Below are positions 1-12,040 of a DNA stretch of 64,000 nt, piece after piece (the stretch's first letter is position 1; each line of letters starts with the position of its first letter). The notes below the pieces were generated by a model that was not told where the DNA came from, searched no databases, and was given only the letters and a program-made list of their open reading frames with translations. The position numbers and the translations under genes are program-made. The stretch lies in contig OX387609.1 of the NCBI GenBank assembly GCA_947568835.1, forward strand, positions 14,563,708 to 14,627,707, read 5' to 3'. The stretch comes from Protonemura montana (taxonomy: Eukaryota > Arthropoda > Insecta > Plecoptera > Nemouridae).

Positions 1-2849
1 TAACTTTCATCCCTCCAACCTCTCTCCCGAACAGAACTGGTCATGTGTATGATGGTCACCCATCCAATACCTGACCCAGCGCAGTGTTGCTTAACTATAC
101 ACACCTTGTTAATACAACATGAAGAAAAAATTGTCTTTTCTTCAATGAAACATTTCCAAGTATGCAGAATAATTAAGATATTTACGGTTTTATTTTCCTC
201 TGCTATAAGACTTTGTGGTATAAGATGGTAATTATCTCGTCTCAATGCTTCGTTGACAAAAGATTGAAAACGCGACTTCCCTTTCAAAATTCCCTAAATA
301 CCGTTTTCAAGTCGCTGCCAACGGAAGTAATACAGACAACAAAAAGACAAAGCCGACAAGAAAACAAGACCACAATTTCCCGGACTTTCCCTGTGTACTT
401 CCGGCAAGGCAGGGTTCCGGAAAAAACCACACGACACAGCATTTTCAGCCAGAGTCGATTGGGAAATTTTTAAATTTTAAATACTTTGTTTTAAGGTCGC
501 TAAAAGCTACCTTGTGACACCCCCTGATCACAGAGGCTGTGAATTTTTCTTAAGTTCGACACTCTTCTAGTGTTTCTCACGAGTCATGGATGAGGATGAT
601 GACGTCAGGACGACTCAGGTTCAATGAGAAGATGACGTAAGTTAGTTCTGAAGGAATTCGATTCTTATTGGTGGAGGTGCCTTGTCTGCTCTGCGGGTTG
701 CGTCCAGGAGCTTGACTCAAAGAAAAGCGGCAACGGTCTTATTTTTAAATTTATCATATTTGGTAAAAACGCACTTTAATATGAAAAAATCTTCATTTAA
801 GTTAGAATTTCCTGTTTTTAAAGCGTATTCAACAAGGGTCCACTTTTATTTCCCTTTCCAAAAACTTATTTCTTGCATCTTTAATTTATTTTCCATTTGG
901 AAGTGTAAATGATTGCAGCTGTTTCCTTGTGATATTTCTCATTAGCTTACTATGCCTGTTTCGGCAAGCCTGGTCTAAATTACCAACATTTCTTTGCTGG
1001 TCTACAAAAAAACATATTTATACTTGCGGGTTTCTTTCTCAGTGGATTGTTCAAGATGAAGCCACCTGATTGTGTCAAGACTTCACTGCGTATTCTCTGT
1101 CAGGTGACAGATCAGCTGGTCAGATGTCAATCCATGCGGGTTTGAAGGGGAAAAGTGCAATGAAAAGTGCCAACAAAACAAAGAATCTTTGAAAATGTCA
1201 CGACTTTTGTTGAGTTTATTTGTCTCCCATTGAAAAAACACATCTATTTCCTTTATATCTCCTCGTTTGGTGGCCAGGTGCTGTGTATGAATCGCTCATA
1301 AGCAAAAGTCTTACAATTTTTTGCGCTGTAAAACAATTTTACAGTTTAGTCCGGATGTTTTAATGATGCAGCCTTTTAAAATGTACGAACCCACATTTTT
1401 TTAATACTAGGATCACTAAAAACTTATCACAAATTGATGTCCAAACGCGGACTCGAACCCCGATCTCCACCTGTCGCGGGTGTTGCTCTAACCCAATTGA
1501 ACTACATGGACATGACATTTAGACATGGACATTTTTGATAGGTTATAAGTGTTCCTAATAATAAAATACTTTCTTCATTATAATGGTTTTTAGACTCAGG
1601 TCTACTTGATTTATCCTAAGCACTAGTTTTAAGAAAAACTATTTGAAATGGGGTTTTGAATGCTAAGTAAAGGGCTACTAAATTTCCCTTGGGGAAATTT
1701 ACAACAACAAATATTGCTTAGTTTAGTTTAATTTTTTATTTATTGCTGCGGACGGTAGGTACATTATATCTGTATATAATACGACGTGTGGTGAGGAAAT
1801 TGTAAAATAGTGAAAGTAAATAATATAATTAGGAGTAGTGATTAGAAAGTAACATCGATGGTATAAGTTAGACCATGGCTTATAAGTAATAACTATAACT
1901 ATGCAGTCAGTTTTTTTCCAATTTCAGTTCAATTCAATTAATAATTTTAATTAGGTGAGTTCATAAAAGTTGGTTTCATAAGCTTCTGAACGAAAATCGA
2001 TATTCTGGTGCAGCAATCCGAAGCTTTCTTTCTTTGGGCTTGCTTCGGGAAAATTCGTTTTCAAATATTTTTCACGGTATTTTAAATTTGGTTAGATGAG
2101 GAAACTTTATCGATGAATTGTAGTGGACGTCGTAACACGAGGACCGGTGTTTCCAACACACCAAACCGTTCGGTGGTCACCCATCCAATACCTGACCCAG
2201 CGCAGTGTTGCTTAACTTTCAACCCTCCAACCTCTCTCCCGAACAGAACTGGTCATGTGTATGAAGGTCACCCATCCAATACCTGACCTAGCGCAGTGTT
2301 GCTTAACTTTCATCCCTCCAACCTCTCTCCCGAACAGAACTGGTCATCTGTATGATGGTCACCCATCCAATACCTGACCCAGCGCAGTGTTTCTTAACTT
2401 TCATCCCTCCAACCTCTCTCCCGAACAGAACTGGTCATCTGTATGATGGTCACCCATCCAATACCTGACCCAGCGCAGTGTTGCTTAACTTTCATCCCTC
2501 CAACCTCTCTCCCGAACAGAACTGGTCATGTGTATGAAGGTCACCCATCCAATACCTGACGCAGCGCAGTGTTGCTTAACTTTCATCCCTCCAACCTCTC
2601 TCCCGAACAGAACTGGTCATGTGTATGATAGTCACCCATCCAATACCTGACCCAGCGCAGTGTTGCTTAACTTTCATCCCTCCAACCTCTCTCCCGAACA
2701 GAACTGATCATGTGTATGATGGTCACCCATCCAATACCTGACTCAGCGCAGTGTTGCTTAACTTTCATCCCTCCAACCTCTCTCCCGAACAGAACTGGTC
2801 ATGTGTATGATGGTCACTCATCCAATACCTGACCCAGCGCAGTGTTGCT
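1..2849. repeat. Tandem macro-repeat, copy A (2849-bp unit)
   Basis: The sequence from base 1 recurs at 2850 and again at 5699, so the unit is 2849 bp. Copies A and B look identical wherever I compared them by eye. The unit holds, in order: the end of a 5S-derived 91-bp array, an AT-rich stretch with CRE-like sites (TGACGTCA at 600-607, TGACGTAA at 633-640), a tRNA-like SINE head on the minus strand, half of a foldback MITE arm (about 1640-1730), and a new 5S-derived array. Short open frames of 62-95 codons recur in each copy but resemble nothing and several lack an ATG. The array probably continues left of the window. It is either a young satellite-like duplication or an assembly duplication. 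Confidence 0.95.
1438..1512 (-). repeat. tRNA-like SINE head in macro-unit A (same at 4287-4361 and 7136-7209)
   Basis: On the minus strand a tRNA-like fold can be read, with a box B of GGTTCGAGTCC type and a box A resembling TAGTTCAATTGG. It is the head of the tRNA element family seen at 9937, 12888, 22037, 39540, 39665, 44498, 53074 and 56163. The copies in the macro-units have changes in the D arm and are unlikely to encode working tRNAs. Confidence 0.75.
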
Positions 2850-2945
2850 TAACTTTCATCCCTCCAACCTCTCTCCCGAACAGAACTGGTCATGTGTATG
2901 ATGGTCACCCATCCAATACCTGACCCAGCGCAGTGTTGCTTAACT
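2131..2945 (-). repeat. 5S rRNA-derived head and 91-bp tandem array (macro-unit A/B junction)
   Basis: On the minus strand each 91-bp monomer contains the 5S rRNA internal promoter region: AAGTTAAGCAACACTGCGC (box A area) followed by GGTATTGGATGGGTGACC (box C area). A non-5S stretch with GACCAGTTCTGTTCGGGAG then closes the monomer. Monomers start at 2175 and repeat about nine times; the 2131-2175 flank adds more of the 5S 5' half (GTGTTGGAAACACCGGTCCT). Box B-type tRNA signals are absent, so this is a SINE3/5S-type sequence that became a satellite. Other arrays of it lie at 1-96 and 4980-5794. Confidence 0.85.
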
Positions 2946-5698
2946 ATACACACCTTGTTAATACAACATGAAGAAAAAATTGTCTTTTCTTCAATGAAAC
3001 ATTTCCAAGTATGCAGAATAATTAAGATATTTACGGTTTTATTTTCCTCTGCTATAAGACTTTGTGGTATAAGATGGTAATTATCTCGTCTCAATGCTTC
3101 GTTGACAAAAGATTGAAAACGCGACTTCCCTTTCAAAATTCCCTAAATACCGTTTTCAAGTCGCTGCCAACGGAAGTAATACAGACAACAAAAAGACAAA
3201 GCCGACAAGAAAACAAGACCACAATTTCCCGGACTTTCCCTGTGTACTTCCGGCAAGGCAGGGTTCCGGAAAAAACCACACGACACAGCATTTTCAGCCA
3301 GAGTCGATTGGGAAATTTTTAAATTTTAAATACTTTGTTTTAAGGTCGCTAAAAGCTACCTTGTGACACCCCCTGATCACAGAGGCTGTGAATTTTTCTT
3401 AAGTTCGACACTCTTCTAGTGTTTCTCACGAGTCATGGATGAGGATGATGACGTCAGGACGACTCAGGTTCAATGAGAAGATGACGTAAGTTAGTTCTGA
3501 AGGAATTCGATTCTTATTGGTGGAGGTGCCTTGTCTGCTCTGCGGGTTGCGTCCAGGAGCTTGACTCAAAGAAAAGCGGCAACGGTCTTATTTTTAAATT
3601 TATCATATTTGGTAAAAACGCACTTTAATATGAAAAAATCTTCATTTAAGTTAGAATTTCCTGTTTTTAAAGCGTATTCAACAAGGGTCCACTTTTATTT
3701 CCCTTTCCAAAAACTTATTTCTTGCATCTTTAATTTATTTTCCATTTGGAAGTGTAAATGATTGCAGCTGTTTCCTTGTGATATTTCTCATTAGCTTACT
3801 ATGCCTGTTTCGGCAAGCCTGGTCTAAATTACCAACATTTCTTTGCTGGTCTACAAAAAAACATATTTATACTTGCGGGTTTCTTTCTCAGTGGATTGTT
3901 CAAGATGAAGCCACCTGATTGTGTCAAGACTTCACTGCGTATTCTCTGTCAGGTGACAGATCAGCTGGTCAGATGTCAATCCATGCGGGTTTGAAGGGGA
4001 AAAGTGCAATGAAAAGTGCCAACAAAACAAAGAATCTTTGAAAATGTCACGACTTTTGTTGAGTTTATTTGTCTCCCATTGAAAAAACACATCTATTTCC
4101 TTTATATCTCCTCGTTTGGTGGCCAGGTGCTGTGTATGAATCGCTCATAAGCAAAAGTCTTACAATTTTTTGCGCTGTAAAACAATTTTACAGTTTAGTC
4201 CGGATGTTTTAATGATGCAGCCTTTTAAAATGTACGAACCCACATTTTTTTAATACTAGGATCACTAAAAACTTATCACAAATTGATGTCCAAACGCGGA
4301 CTCGAACCCCGATCTCCACCTGTCGCGGGTGTTGCTCTAACCCAATTGAACTACATGGACATGACATTTAGACATGGACATTTTTGATAGGTTATAAGTG
4401 TTCCTAATAATAAAATACTTTCTTCATTATAATGGTTTTTAGACTCAGGTCTACTTGATTTATCCTAAGCACTAGTTTTAAGAAAAACTATTTGAAATGG
4501 GGTTTTGAATGCTAAGTAAAGGGCTACTAAATTTCCCTTGGGGAAATTTACAACAACAAATATTGCTTAGTTTAGTTTAATTTTTTATTTATTGCTGCGG
4601 ACGGTAGGTACATTATATCTGTATATAATACGACGTGTGGTGAGGAAATTGTAAAATAGTGAAAGTAAATAATATAATTAGGAGTAGTGATTAGAAAGTA
4701 ACATCGATGGTATAAGTTAGACCATGGCTTATAAGTAATAACTATAACTATGCAGTCAGTTTTTTTCCAATTTCAGTTCAATTCAATTAATAATTTTAAT
4801 TAGGTGAGTTCATAAAAGTTGGTTTCATAAGCTTCTGAACGAAAATCGATATTCTGGTGCAGCAATCCGAAGCTTTCTTTCTTTGGGCTTGCTTCGGGAA
4901 AATTCGTTTTCAAATATTTTTCACGGTATTTTAAATTTGGTTAGATGAGGAAACTTTATCGATGAATTGTAGTGGACGTCGTAACACGAGGACCGGTGTT
5001 TCCAACACACCAAACCGTTCGGTGGTCACCCATCCAATACCTGACCCAGCGCAGTGTTGCTTAACTTTCAACCCTCCAACCTCTCTCCCGAACAGAACTG
5101 GTCATGTGTATGAAGGTCACCCATCCAATACCTGACCTAGCGCAGTGTTGCTTAACTTTCATCCCTCCAACCTCTCTCCCGAACAGAACTGGTCATCTGT
5201 ATGATGGTCACCCATCCAATACCTGACCCAGCGCAGTGTTTCTTAACTTTCATCCCTCCAACCTCTCTCCCGAACAGAACTGGTCATCTGTATGATGGTC
5301 ACCCATCCAATACCTGACCCAGCGCAGTGTTGCTTAACTTTCATCCCTCCAACCTCTCTCCCGAACAGAACTGGTCATGTGTATGAAGGTCACCCATCCA
5401 ATACCTGACGCAGCGCAGTGTTGCTTAACTTTCATCCCTCCAACCTCTCTCCCGAACAGAACTGGTCATGTGTATGATAGTCACCCATCCAATACCTGAC
5501 CCAGCGCAGTGTTGCTTAACTTTCATCCCTCCAACCTCTCTCCCGAACAGAACTGATCATGTGTATGATGGTCACCCATCCAATACCTGACTCAGCGCAG
5601 TGTTGCTTAACTTTCATCCCTCCAACCTCTCTCCCGAACAGAACTGGTCATGTGTATGATGGTCACTCATCCAATACCTGACCCAGCGCAGTGTTGCT
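2850..5698. repeat. Tandem macro-repeat, copy B
   Basis: Second full copy of the 2849-bp unit, with the same internal order as copy A and no difference that I noticed. Near-identity over 2.8 kb including AT-rich DNA implies very recent duplication, active homogenisation, or a collapsed or duplicated assembly segment. Confidence 0.95.
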
Positions 5699-5794
5699 TA
5701 ACTTTCATCCCTCCAACCTCTCTCCCGAACAGAACTGGTCATGTGTATGATGGTCACCCATCCAATACCTGACCCAGCGCAGTGTTGCTTAACT
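4980..5794 (-). repeat. 5S rRNA-derived 91-bp array, second macro-unit
   Basis: Copy of the array at 2131-2945, displaced by exactly 2849 bp, with the same monomer-specific variants (for example a G-to-A change in one monomer's GGTCACC). The partial array at 1-96 is the right end of the preceding one. Confidence 0.85.
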
Positions 5795-7378
5795 ATACAC
5801 ACCTTGTTAATACAACATGAAGAAAAAATTGTCTTTTCTTCAATGAAACATTTCCAAGTATGCAGAATAATTAAGATATTTACGGTTTTATTTTCCTCTG
5901 CTATAAGACTTTGTGGTATAAGATGGTAATTATCTCGTCTCAATGCTTCGTTGACAAAAGATTGAAAACGCGACTTCCCTTTCAAAATTCCCTAAATACC
6001 GTTTTCAAGTCGCTGCCAACGGAAGTAATACAGACAACAAAAAGACAAAGCCGACAAGAAAACAAGACCACAATTTCCCGGACTTTCCCTGTGTACTTCC
6101 GGCAAGGCAGGGTTCCGGAAAAAACCACACGACACAGCATTTTCAGCCAGAGTCGATTGGGAAATTTTTAAATTTTAAATACTTTGTTTTAAGGTCGCTA
6201 AAAGCTACCTTGTGACACCCCCTGATCACAGAGGCTGTGAATTTTTCTTAAGTTCGACACTCTTCTAGTGTTTCTCACGAGTCATGGATGAGGATGATGA
6301 CGTCAGGACGACTCAGGTTCAATGAGAAGATGACGTAAGTTAGTTCTGAAGGAATTCGATTCTTATTGGTGGAGGTGCCTTGTCTGCTCTGCGGGTTGCG
6401 TCCAGGAGCTTGACTCAAAGAAAAGCGGCAACGGTCTTATTTTTAAATTTATCATATTTGGTAAAAACGCACTTTAATATGAAAAAATCTTCATTTAAGT
6501 TAGAATTTCCTGTTTTTAAAGCGTATTCAACAAGGGTCCACTTTTATTTCCCTTTCCAAAAACTTATTTCTTGCATCTTTAATTTATTTTCCATTTGGAA
6601 GTGTAAATGATTGCAGCTGTTTCCTTGTGATATTTCTCATTAGCTTACTATGCCTGTTTCGGCAAGCCTGGTCTAAATTACCAACATTTCTTTGCTGGTC
6701 TACAAAAAAACATATTTATACTTGCGGGTTTCTTTCTCAGTGGATTGTTCAAGATGAAGCCACCTGATTGTGTCAAGACTTCACTGCGTATGCTCTGTCA
6801 GGTGACAGATCAGCTGGTCAGATGTCAATCCATGCGGGTTTGAAGGGGAAAAGTGCAATGAAAAGTGCCAACAAAACAAAGAATCTTTGAAAATGTCACG
6901 ACTTTTGTTGAGTTTATTTGTCTCCCATTTATAAAACACATTTATTTCCTCTATATCTCCTCGTTTTGTGGCCAGGTGCTGTGTATGAATCGCTCATAAG
7001 CAAAAGTCTTACAATTTTCTGCACTGTAAAACAATTTCACAGTTTAGTCCGGATGTTTTAATGATGCAGCCTTTTAAAATGTACGAACCCACATTTTTTT
7101 AATACTAGGATCACTAAAAACTTATCACAAATTGATGTCCAAACGCGGACTCAAACCCCGATCTCCACCTGTCGCGGGTGTTGCTCCAACCAATTGAACT
7201 ACATGGACATGACATTTAGACATGGACATTTTTGATAGGTTATAAGTGTTCCTAATAATAAAATACTTTGCTCATTATAATGGTTTTTAGACTCAGGTCT
7301 ACTTGATTTATCCTAAGCACTAGTTTTAAGAAAAACTATTTGAAATGGGTTTTGAATGCTAAGTAAAGAACAACTAAA
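5699..7378. repeat. Tandem macro-repeat, copy C, partial and diverged at its right end
   Basis: Third copy. It matches A and B for roughly the first 1.09 kb. From about 6790 substitutions and small indels appear (for example near 6790, 6925-6970, 7017-7040, 7152, 7190 and 7269). Homology stops near 7378, where this copy continues into foldback-MITE sequence that A and B lack. The stepped divergence suggests an old edge copy partly overwritten by conversion from the array interior. Confidence 0.9.
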
Positions 7379-8726
7379 TTTCCGAACGTTTCGTAACTTA
7401 TACTAGAGCTTCTTCAAGGGTTTGCGTTGCTCATTGCTCTTTTCTAAAGGACCACATGCCTGTCCACCCCTGGTAGACGCTCAGAGACATCGACTTCTTG
7501 TCGGCGTCTGTCGCCGAACACCAACCAAATAGTCTCTATTGACAAACTGACACCCTCTGATGGAGTGTCAGAGACGCCTCCAAGTCGCCCCAAACCCCTC
7601 ACCCTACCACAGCACCCTGCCGTGACGACGACGTGGCTAGAATTGTGAAAGCTTGGCCAACAACAGGTGGCCACCCCGAGGGGGGGTTGGATGGAAGGGC
7701 GATTAGACGGCTTGGGGACGCCGCTCAGGGTGCAGCGGGAGGCGACATTACATTCCATAGCCCGGGATGAGAACGTTTCTACCATTTAGCTCGGCGAGTC
7801 AGTAGATTGCTGGGAAATGTGCGTGCAAATATTTTATGCCTTGTTTTTCCGACAAGCTTAAAGCGAACTGGAAAAACTTCAGCGCTGATTTTGAACGCCG
7901 TGCGAAATGTTATTGTTCGGAGGTTAGATTTAACGATCTTTGTTACCTTTTTTATGAAATTGTACCACGATCTCATGTTCCTGAGTTATGAATACAAAAA
8001 TTAATTAAAATTTTCTTTCAAACCCAACAGCCATGAGCGAAGGTAGCCAAGTTTTCTTATAAAAACACGTAGTCCATAAGAACTACCCGAGGATATTTTC
8101 TAACCTAGCACAAATACAGTACATTCACTTTATACTGTTTGAAGAAAAAAATCATTCGCAGTAGAAAATACATTGGCACTAAAAAAATGCCACTACAAAA
8201 AAAATACTTTTATGTCCCAAGTTTCGTTTGAAATGCGCAGGACGTTAATCAGAGTAATTTGTTGGATTTTAAGCAAATTTCTGTGCTACTTCCTCGTCGA
8301 TGGAGGTGCCGTGCGCTCCGGCTGAAATCTTATGGCGTTTTCGACTGGCCTGCACCGGGGTGGATTTAAAACTTGCTCGATGACTCGATGCTCTCCTCCG
8401 GGTTGGCATCAGCTCCGAGCGAGAGCGCTCCCAACAGAACACGTGATCATTAGCTGTCAGTGGATTCCCATTTGCAATGTCAAAATTCACGGAGAATCCT
8501 TTTTTGAGAAGAAACTTTACAGCTACATAACTTCAAAAAACTTCAAAACAAAAATCCCATAATTTTCTGGAACGATTTTACACAAACTGTTCCAGCGAAT
8601 TAAGCAGATGTATTTAATTTAAACAACTGTCCGATTTCCTCCAAACCCCTTGTACCGACCTTGAACCCACCAGCACGTACCCATCTAGGCCAAAAGACCC
8701 CAAACTGCCTCTTTCAAATTCGTACT
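7379..8726. other. Non-repetitive stretch, no gene recognised
   Basis: 7379-7440 is one arm of the foldback MITE family. 7444-7800 is GC-rich and has a 113-codon open frame on the minus strand that I do not recognise. 7807-8004 is open on both strands with no known motif. 8000-8720 is mostly AT-rich. I see no splice-consistent gene here. Confidence 0.4.
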
Positions 8727-9256
8727 GAATGGTTCGGCGTGTTGGAAACACCGGACCTCGTGAGATCACCGAAGTTAAGCAACACTGCGCTGAGTCAGGT
8801 ATTGGATTGGTGACCATCATACACATGACCAGTTCTGTTTGGGAGAGAGGTTGGAGCGACGAAAGTTAAGCAACACTGCGCTGGGTCAGGTATTGGATTA
8901 GTGACCATCATACACATGACCAGTTCTGTTCGGGAGAGAGGTTGGAGGGATGAAAGTTAATACAGCAACTTCACTCGCCTTGCTTATCAACCTCTCGACA
9001 GCATGGATTTGTGGAGGAATCCTGTTGTTCGCGTTGTACCGTCCTTCGGACAGGACGTTAAGCCGGTGGTCCCCTTGGTCTTCGACAGGAGTAGGCTACG
9101 TGCCGGCACCGGGTTTCCCCTTCTCCCTTCTAGGCTAGGTTAGGTTCATCATCATCTTCATCATCATCCACTGATTCACCGACGCCATTAGACCAGTGTC
9201 GCATGGCCAGTCATCAAAACAGTGCGTCGTTAAACACCACAAATCAATCAATCAAC
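8727..9256 (+). mobile_element. 5S-derived SINE (SINE3-like) with conserved 3' body
   Basis: The head at 8727-8815 reads like a 5S rRNA gene over most of its length (GTGTTGGAAACACCGG, GATCACCGAAGTTAAGCAAC, GGTATTGGATTGGTGACC). A second head of 91-bp type follows at 8866-8955. The body from about 8960 runs through TACCGTCCTTCGGACAGGAC and CGACGCCATTAGACCAGTG to a simple AATCAATCAATCAA tail, typical of a SINE 3' end. The same body occurs at 62258-62530 (without a head) and at about 45870-46110 (inverted). The closest class is 5S-SINEs; I cannot name the family. Confidence 0.8.
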
Positions 9257-9465
9257 TTGAAACTCGTCACGTGAACTGCCACGTCACGTCAGGCTCATGA
9301 CCCCGCAATCCCATTCCTTACAGACCAACGACCGTCCATATAAGCAGTCACTTCCTGATGCCAATTTCGCATGACAAATCCGATCATCCTTATTGGCCGA
9401 TTATATTTCCGGTGTACCAATCACGCGAAGAGATCGGGAGAGAATCAATCCCGGTAAATTGATAA

Positions 9466-9504
9466 CCCCCTCCCCCCCCCCCCCCCCCCCCACCCCCCGC
9501 CCCG
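9466..9504. repeat. Poly-C tract
   Basis: A nearly pure run of C, broken only by single A, T or G bases. It makes the neighbouring open frame look proline-rich, but I see no coding support. The rest of 9257-9872 holds no gene. Confidence 0.9.
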
Positions 9505-9872
9505 TAGTCAATCGTATCCCTGGCGATATTTGCTTCCAGTTTCTCGCAGTTTCCAGGCTTCATCCCCGGCCTATATCGGGACGATTACCCCCCTGATGAA
9601 GAATCGATGACGTCACCAGCCTAGTTGTCTCGAGTGCGTCGTTAAACGCAACGGGAAGGTTAGAATTGGTGACTAATCGACATATAGTTCAAGTACAAGT
9701 CTCGGGTGCTTTTCCATTTCCACTATAATTTCATCAGAGCAATAATGTTGAGAATATTTGAAGCACATTTATAAGCGATTTAAGTTGTGTAAAAATTGGA
9801 TTTACACAATTTTACCAGCTTTTATCCAATTGAGCAAAAATTTTACCAAATATGTAGTTTTTTTTATTATTA

Positions 9873-10099
9873 TCAACACTATAACCGTCTCAAAAATTGA
9901 TGCCCACCTACACTAAAATCGTCTCAAAAAGCCAGTGTCCAAGTAGCTCAATAGTTCAGAGCAACACCCGCGAAAGATGGGGATCGAGGTTCGAATCCCC
10001 GTTTGGGCATCAATTTTCGAGACGGTTATAGTGTTGATAATAATAACATAGCCCGCGCATTGCAAGCGTTTGCAATTTAAATAAGATTTCATCCTAATG
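9873..10099 (+). mobile_element. tRNA-headed palindromic element
   Basis: A tRNA-like unit at 9937-10009 has box A TAGCTCAATAG and box B GGTTCGAATCC, and its arms end in a pairable GTCCAAG...TTTGGGC acceptor. It is flanked by inverted repeats: ACTATAACCGTCTCAAAAA near 9890-9908 pairs with GAGACGGTTATAGTG at 10019-10033. The right flank continues into GCGCATTGCAAGCGTTTGCA, the family end module, where GCAAACGC and its complement can pair locally. Confidence 0.75.
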
Positions 10100-10347
10100 T
10101 TTAGAGTTTAACAGATTTTATGCAGATAAAAATTCTGCAATCACCCGATCTGTATTATTGTTATTAGGTATGTTCACAAATCAGGGCGCAACAATGCTAA
10201 TGACGTTAATATTTCTTTCAATTACTGATAATCACCATGACAATACCAAAAAAAAGCATCGTACCAAGTTTATTTCGAGCCAGTTAAGTTAGTCCAGCCC
10301 AGAAACGAATGTCAAATCTGATTGTCTCAGAATATTTCACTAATTAT

Positions 10348-10519
10348 GCACCATTTTGCACCATCAACTTCGAATTTTTCACCCCAACCCAAAACCGAGA
10401 TAATCGCATTCGTAGTGGGCTGGGCTATCCTTATGATAGACCAACCCATTCATCGGCCAGAACTGGGGTCAGGCTCATCTAATTTGTAATTGGTCGTGCA
10501 AAATGGTGCAAAATGGTGC
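10348..10519. repeat. Short element bounded by 16-bp inverted repeats
   Basis: GCACCATTTTGCACCA at 10348-10363 is the exact reverse complement of 10504-10519, enclosing about 140 bp. It may be a small MITE. The neighbouring 126-codon plus-strand open frame (10490-10870) is not recognised. Confidence 0.5.
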
Positions 10520-11541
10520 AAAATTCATCTCTACCAGTCGCCAAGATGGCGTTCAAAGGCGAGACGGCGCAACACTAGGTTGGAAAGCCTGGCGAAGAGA
10601 GAACGAAATATCGGTTGCTATTTGCTCGGCGATCCTGGATCTAATGGGACGGATCTGATTTCCATGCGACGAAGAGTCCTGTGGGTTCAACTAAACAAAT
10701 ATAGCCCGTCCCATGCATGTTGGGGTAATAATATCCGTGGTCTATTTATAGATTTTAGCGAACGCCCCTCGTCAAGGAAAGGTTCTAAGCTGCAGCCAGC
10801 GCTGTCATATGCTGGCGTAGTCGAGCAGAAGTCCAGTCTGTCAGAGATTAAAGCATCGAAACTGATTTAAATCTGGAAAATAAGATGAGTGATGTGGGTC
10901 GATGGTTTGGTATTATTTTACGTTTTGATATTTTGGAAAAAACGGACACGGAGATATCTATTTTTTTAAATGGTCAAAATTTACATATTTTATGTTTTGA
11001 GTCACACACCTTAAGTTAAATAATAATACAAAAAGTACCTGAAAAAGTACCTTTTGGTACCTGATTTTGGGCCCTTGCTAACTTGTCGGGAAGATGTCGG
11101 GAAGATTTCGGGAAGATGTCGGGAAGATGTGGAGCTAAAGCAGTTAATTTTATCGCTAAAAGTTACTTTCTCTTGCCTTTCCAGCCACACTTTCATTGCC
11201 ATGGCAACCAGCCAAATAAAAACCATGTAAACAAGTTTAGAATTGGCCGTGCTGCGTGCTTTATGTTTTTGCTTCGTTTATTTTGAAAAAGTCAGGTAAC
11301 TCACAATGTGAACGTAAAAAAAAACTTTAATATCCGCGACGGGGGTTTTAATAAAATAGCTCAAAATATTTCCATGAATTAAAACCCCATTAATACTAGA
11401 AAATAACAAACAACCCTTTGTTGTTCAATGTTCGGTAAGTCATTTTGTGTCAACCAGAACAAAGAAAAGCCACAGTATATGTACGCATTGACGATTGTAA
11501 GTAAAAATAAAAGTAACTCTAGTTATAACGGTTCTTAGTTC
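10520..11541. other. No gene recognised
   Basis: Unique sequence with a minor direct repeat (TCGGGAAGATGTCGGGAAGA type) at 11086-11130 and AT-rich flanks. No conserved coding signal was found in any frame. Confidence 0.4.
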
Positions 11542-12040
11542 CACCGTTGAGTGTGCAGGTTCTAGGTAGAGACAGAACGTTAATGTTAAACCGTTGAGTG
11601 TGCAGGTTCTAGGTAGAGGCAGAACGTTAATGTTAAACCGTTGAGTGCAGGTTCTAGGTAGAGACAGAACGTTAATGTTAAACCGTTGAGTGTGCAGGTT
11701 CTAGGTAGAGACAGAACGTTAATGTTAAACCGTTGAGTGTGCAGGTTCTAGGTAGAGACAGAACGTTAATGTTAAACCGTTGAGTGTGCAGGTTCTAGGT
11801 AGAGACAGAACGTTAATGTTAAACCGTTGAGTATGCAGGTTCTAGGTAGAGGCAGAACGTTAATGTTAAACCGTTGAGTGCAGGTTCTAGGTAGAGACAG
11901 AACGTTAATGTTAAACCGTTGAGTGTGCAGGTTCTAGGTAGAGACAGAACGTTAATGTTAAACCGTTGAGTGTGCAGGTTCTAGGTAGAGGCAGAACGTT
12001 AATGTTAAACCGTTGAGTGTAGGTTCTAGGTAGAGTTTCA
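11542..12040. repeat. 47-bp minisatellite in the foldback left arm
   Basis: About ten copies of a unit containing CCGTTGAGTGTGCAGGTTCT and AGAACGTTAATGTTAAA. Variants of 45 bp lack a TG; other copies differ by AGAGAC versus AGAGGC. The variants are interspersed, which suggests unequal exchange. Confidence 0.9.

Noticed and set aside
43-6610. Recurrent 62-, 86-, 76- and 95-codon open frames in the 2849-bp repeat as genes
   Set aside because: They recur only because the unit is duplicated, some start without ATG, they overlap satellite DNA, and they resemble no family.
7444-7785. 113-codon minus-strand frame in GC-rich DNA
   Set aside because: No recognisable domain or splice partner; long frames are expected by chance in GC-rich DNA.
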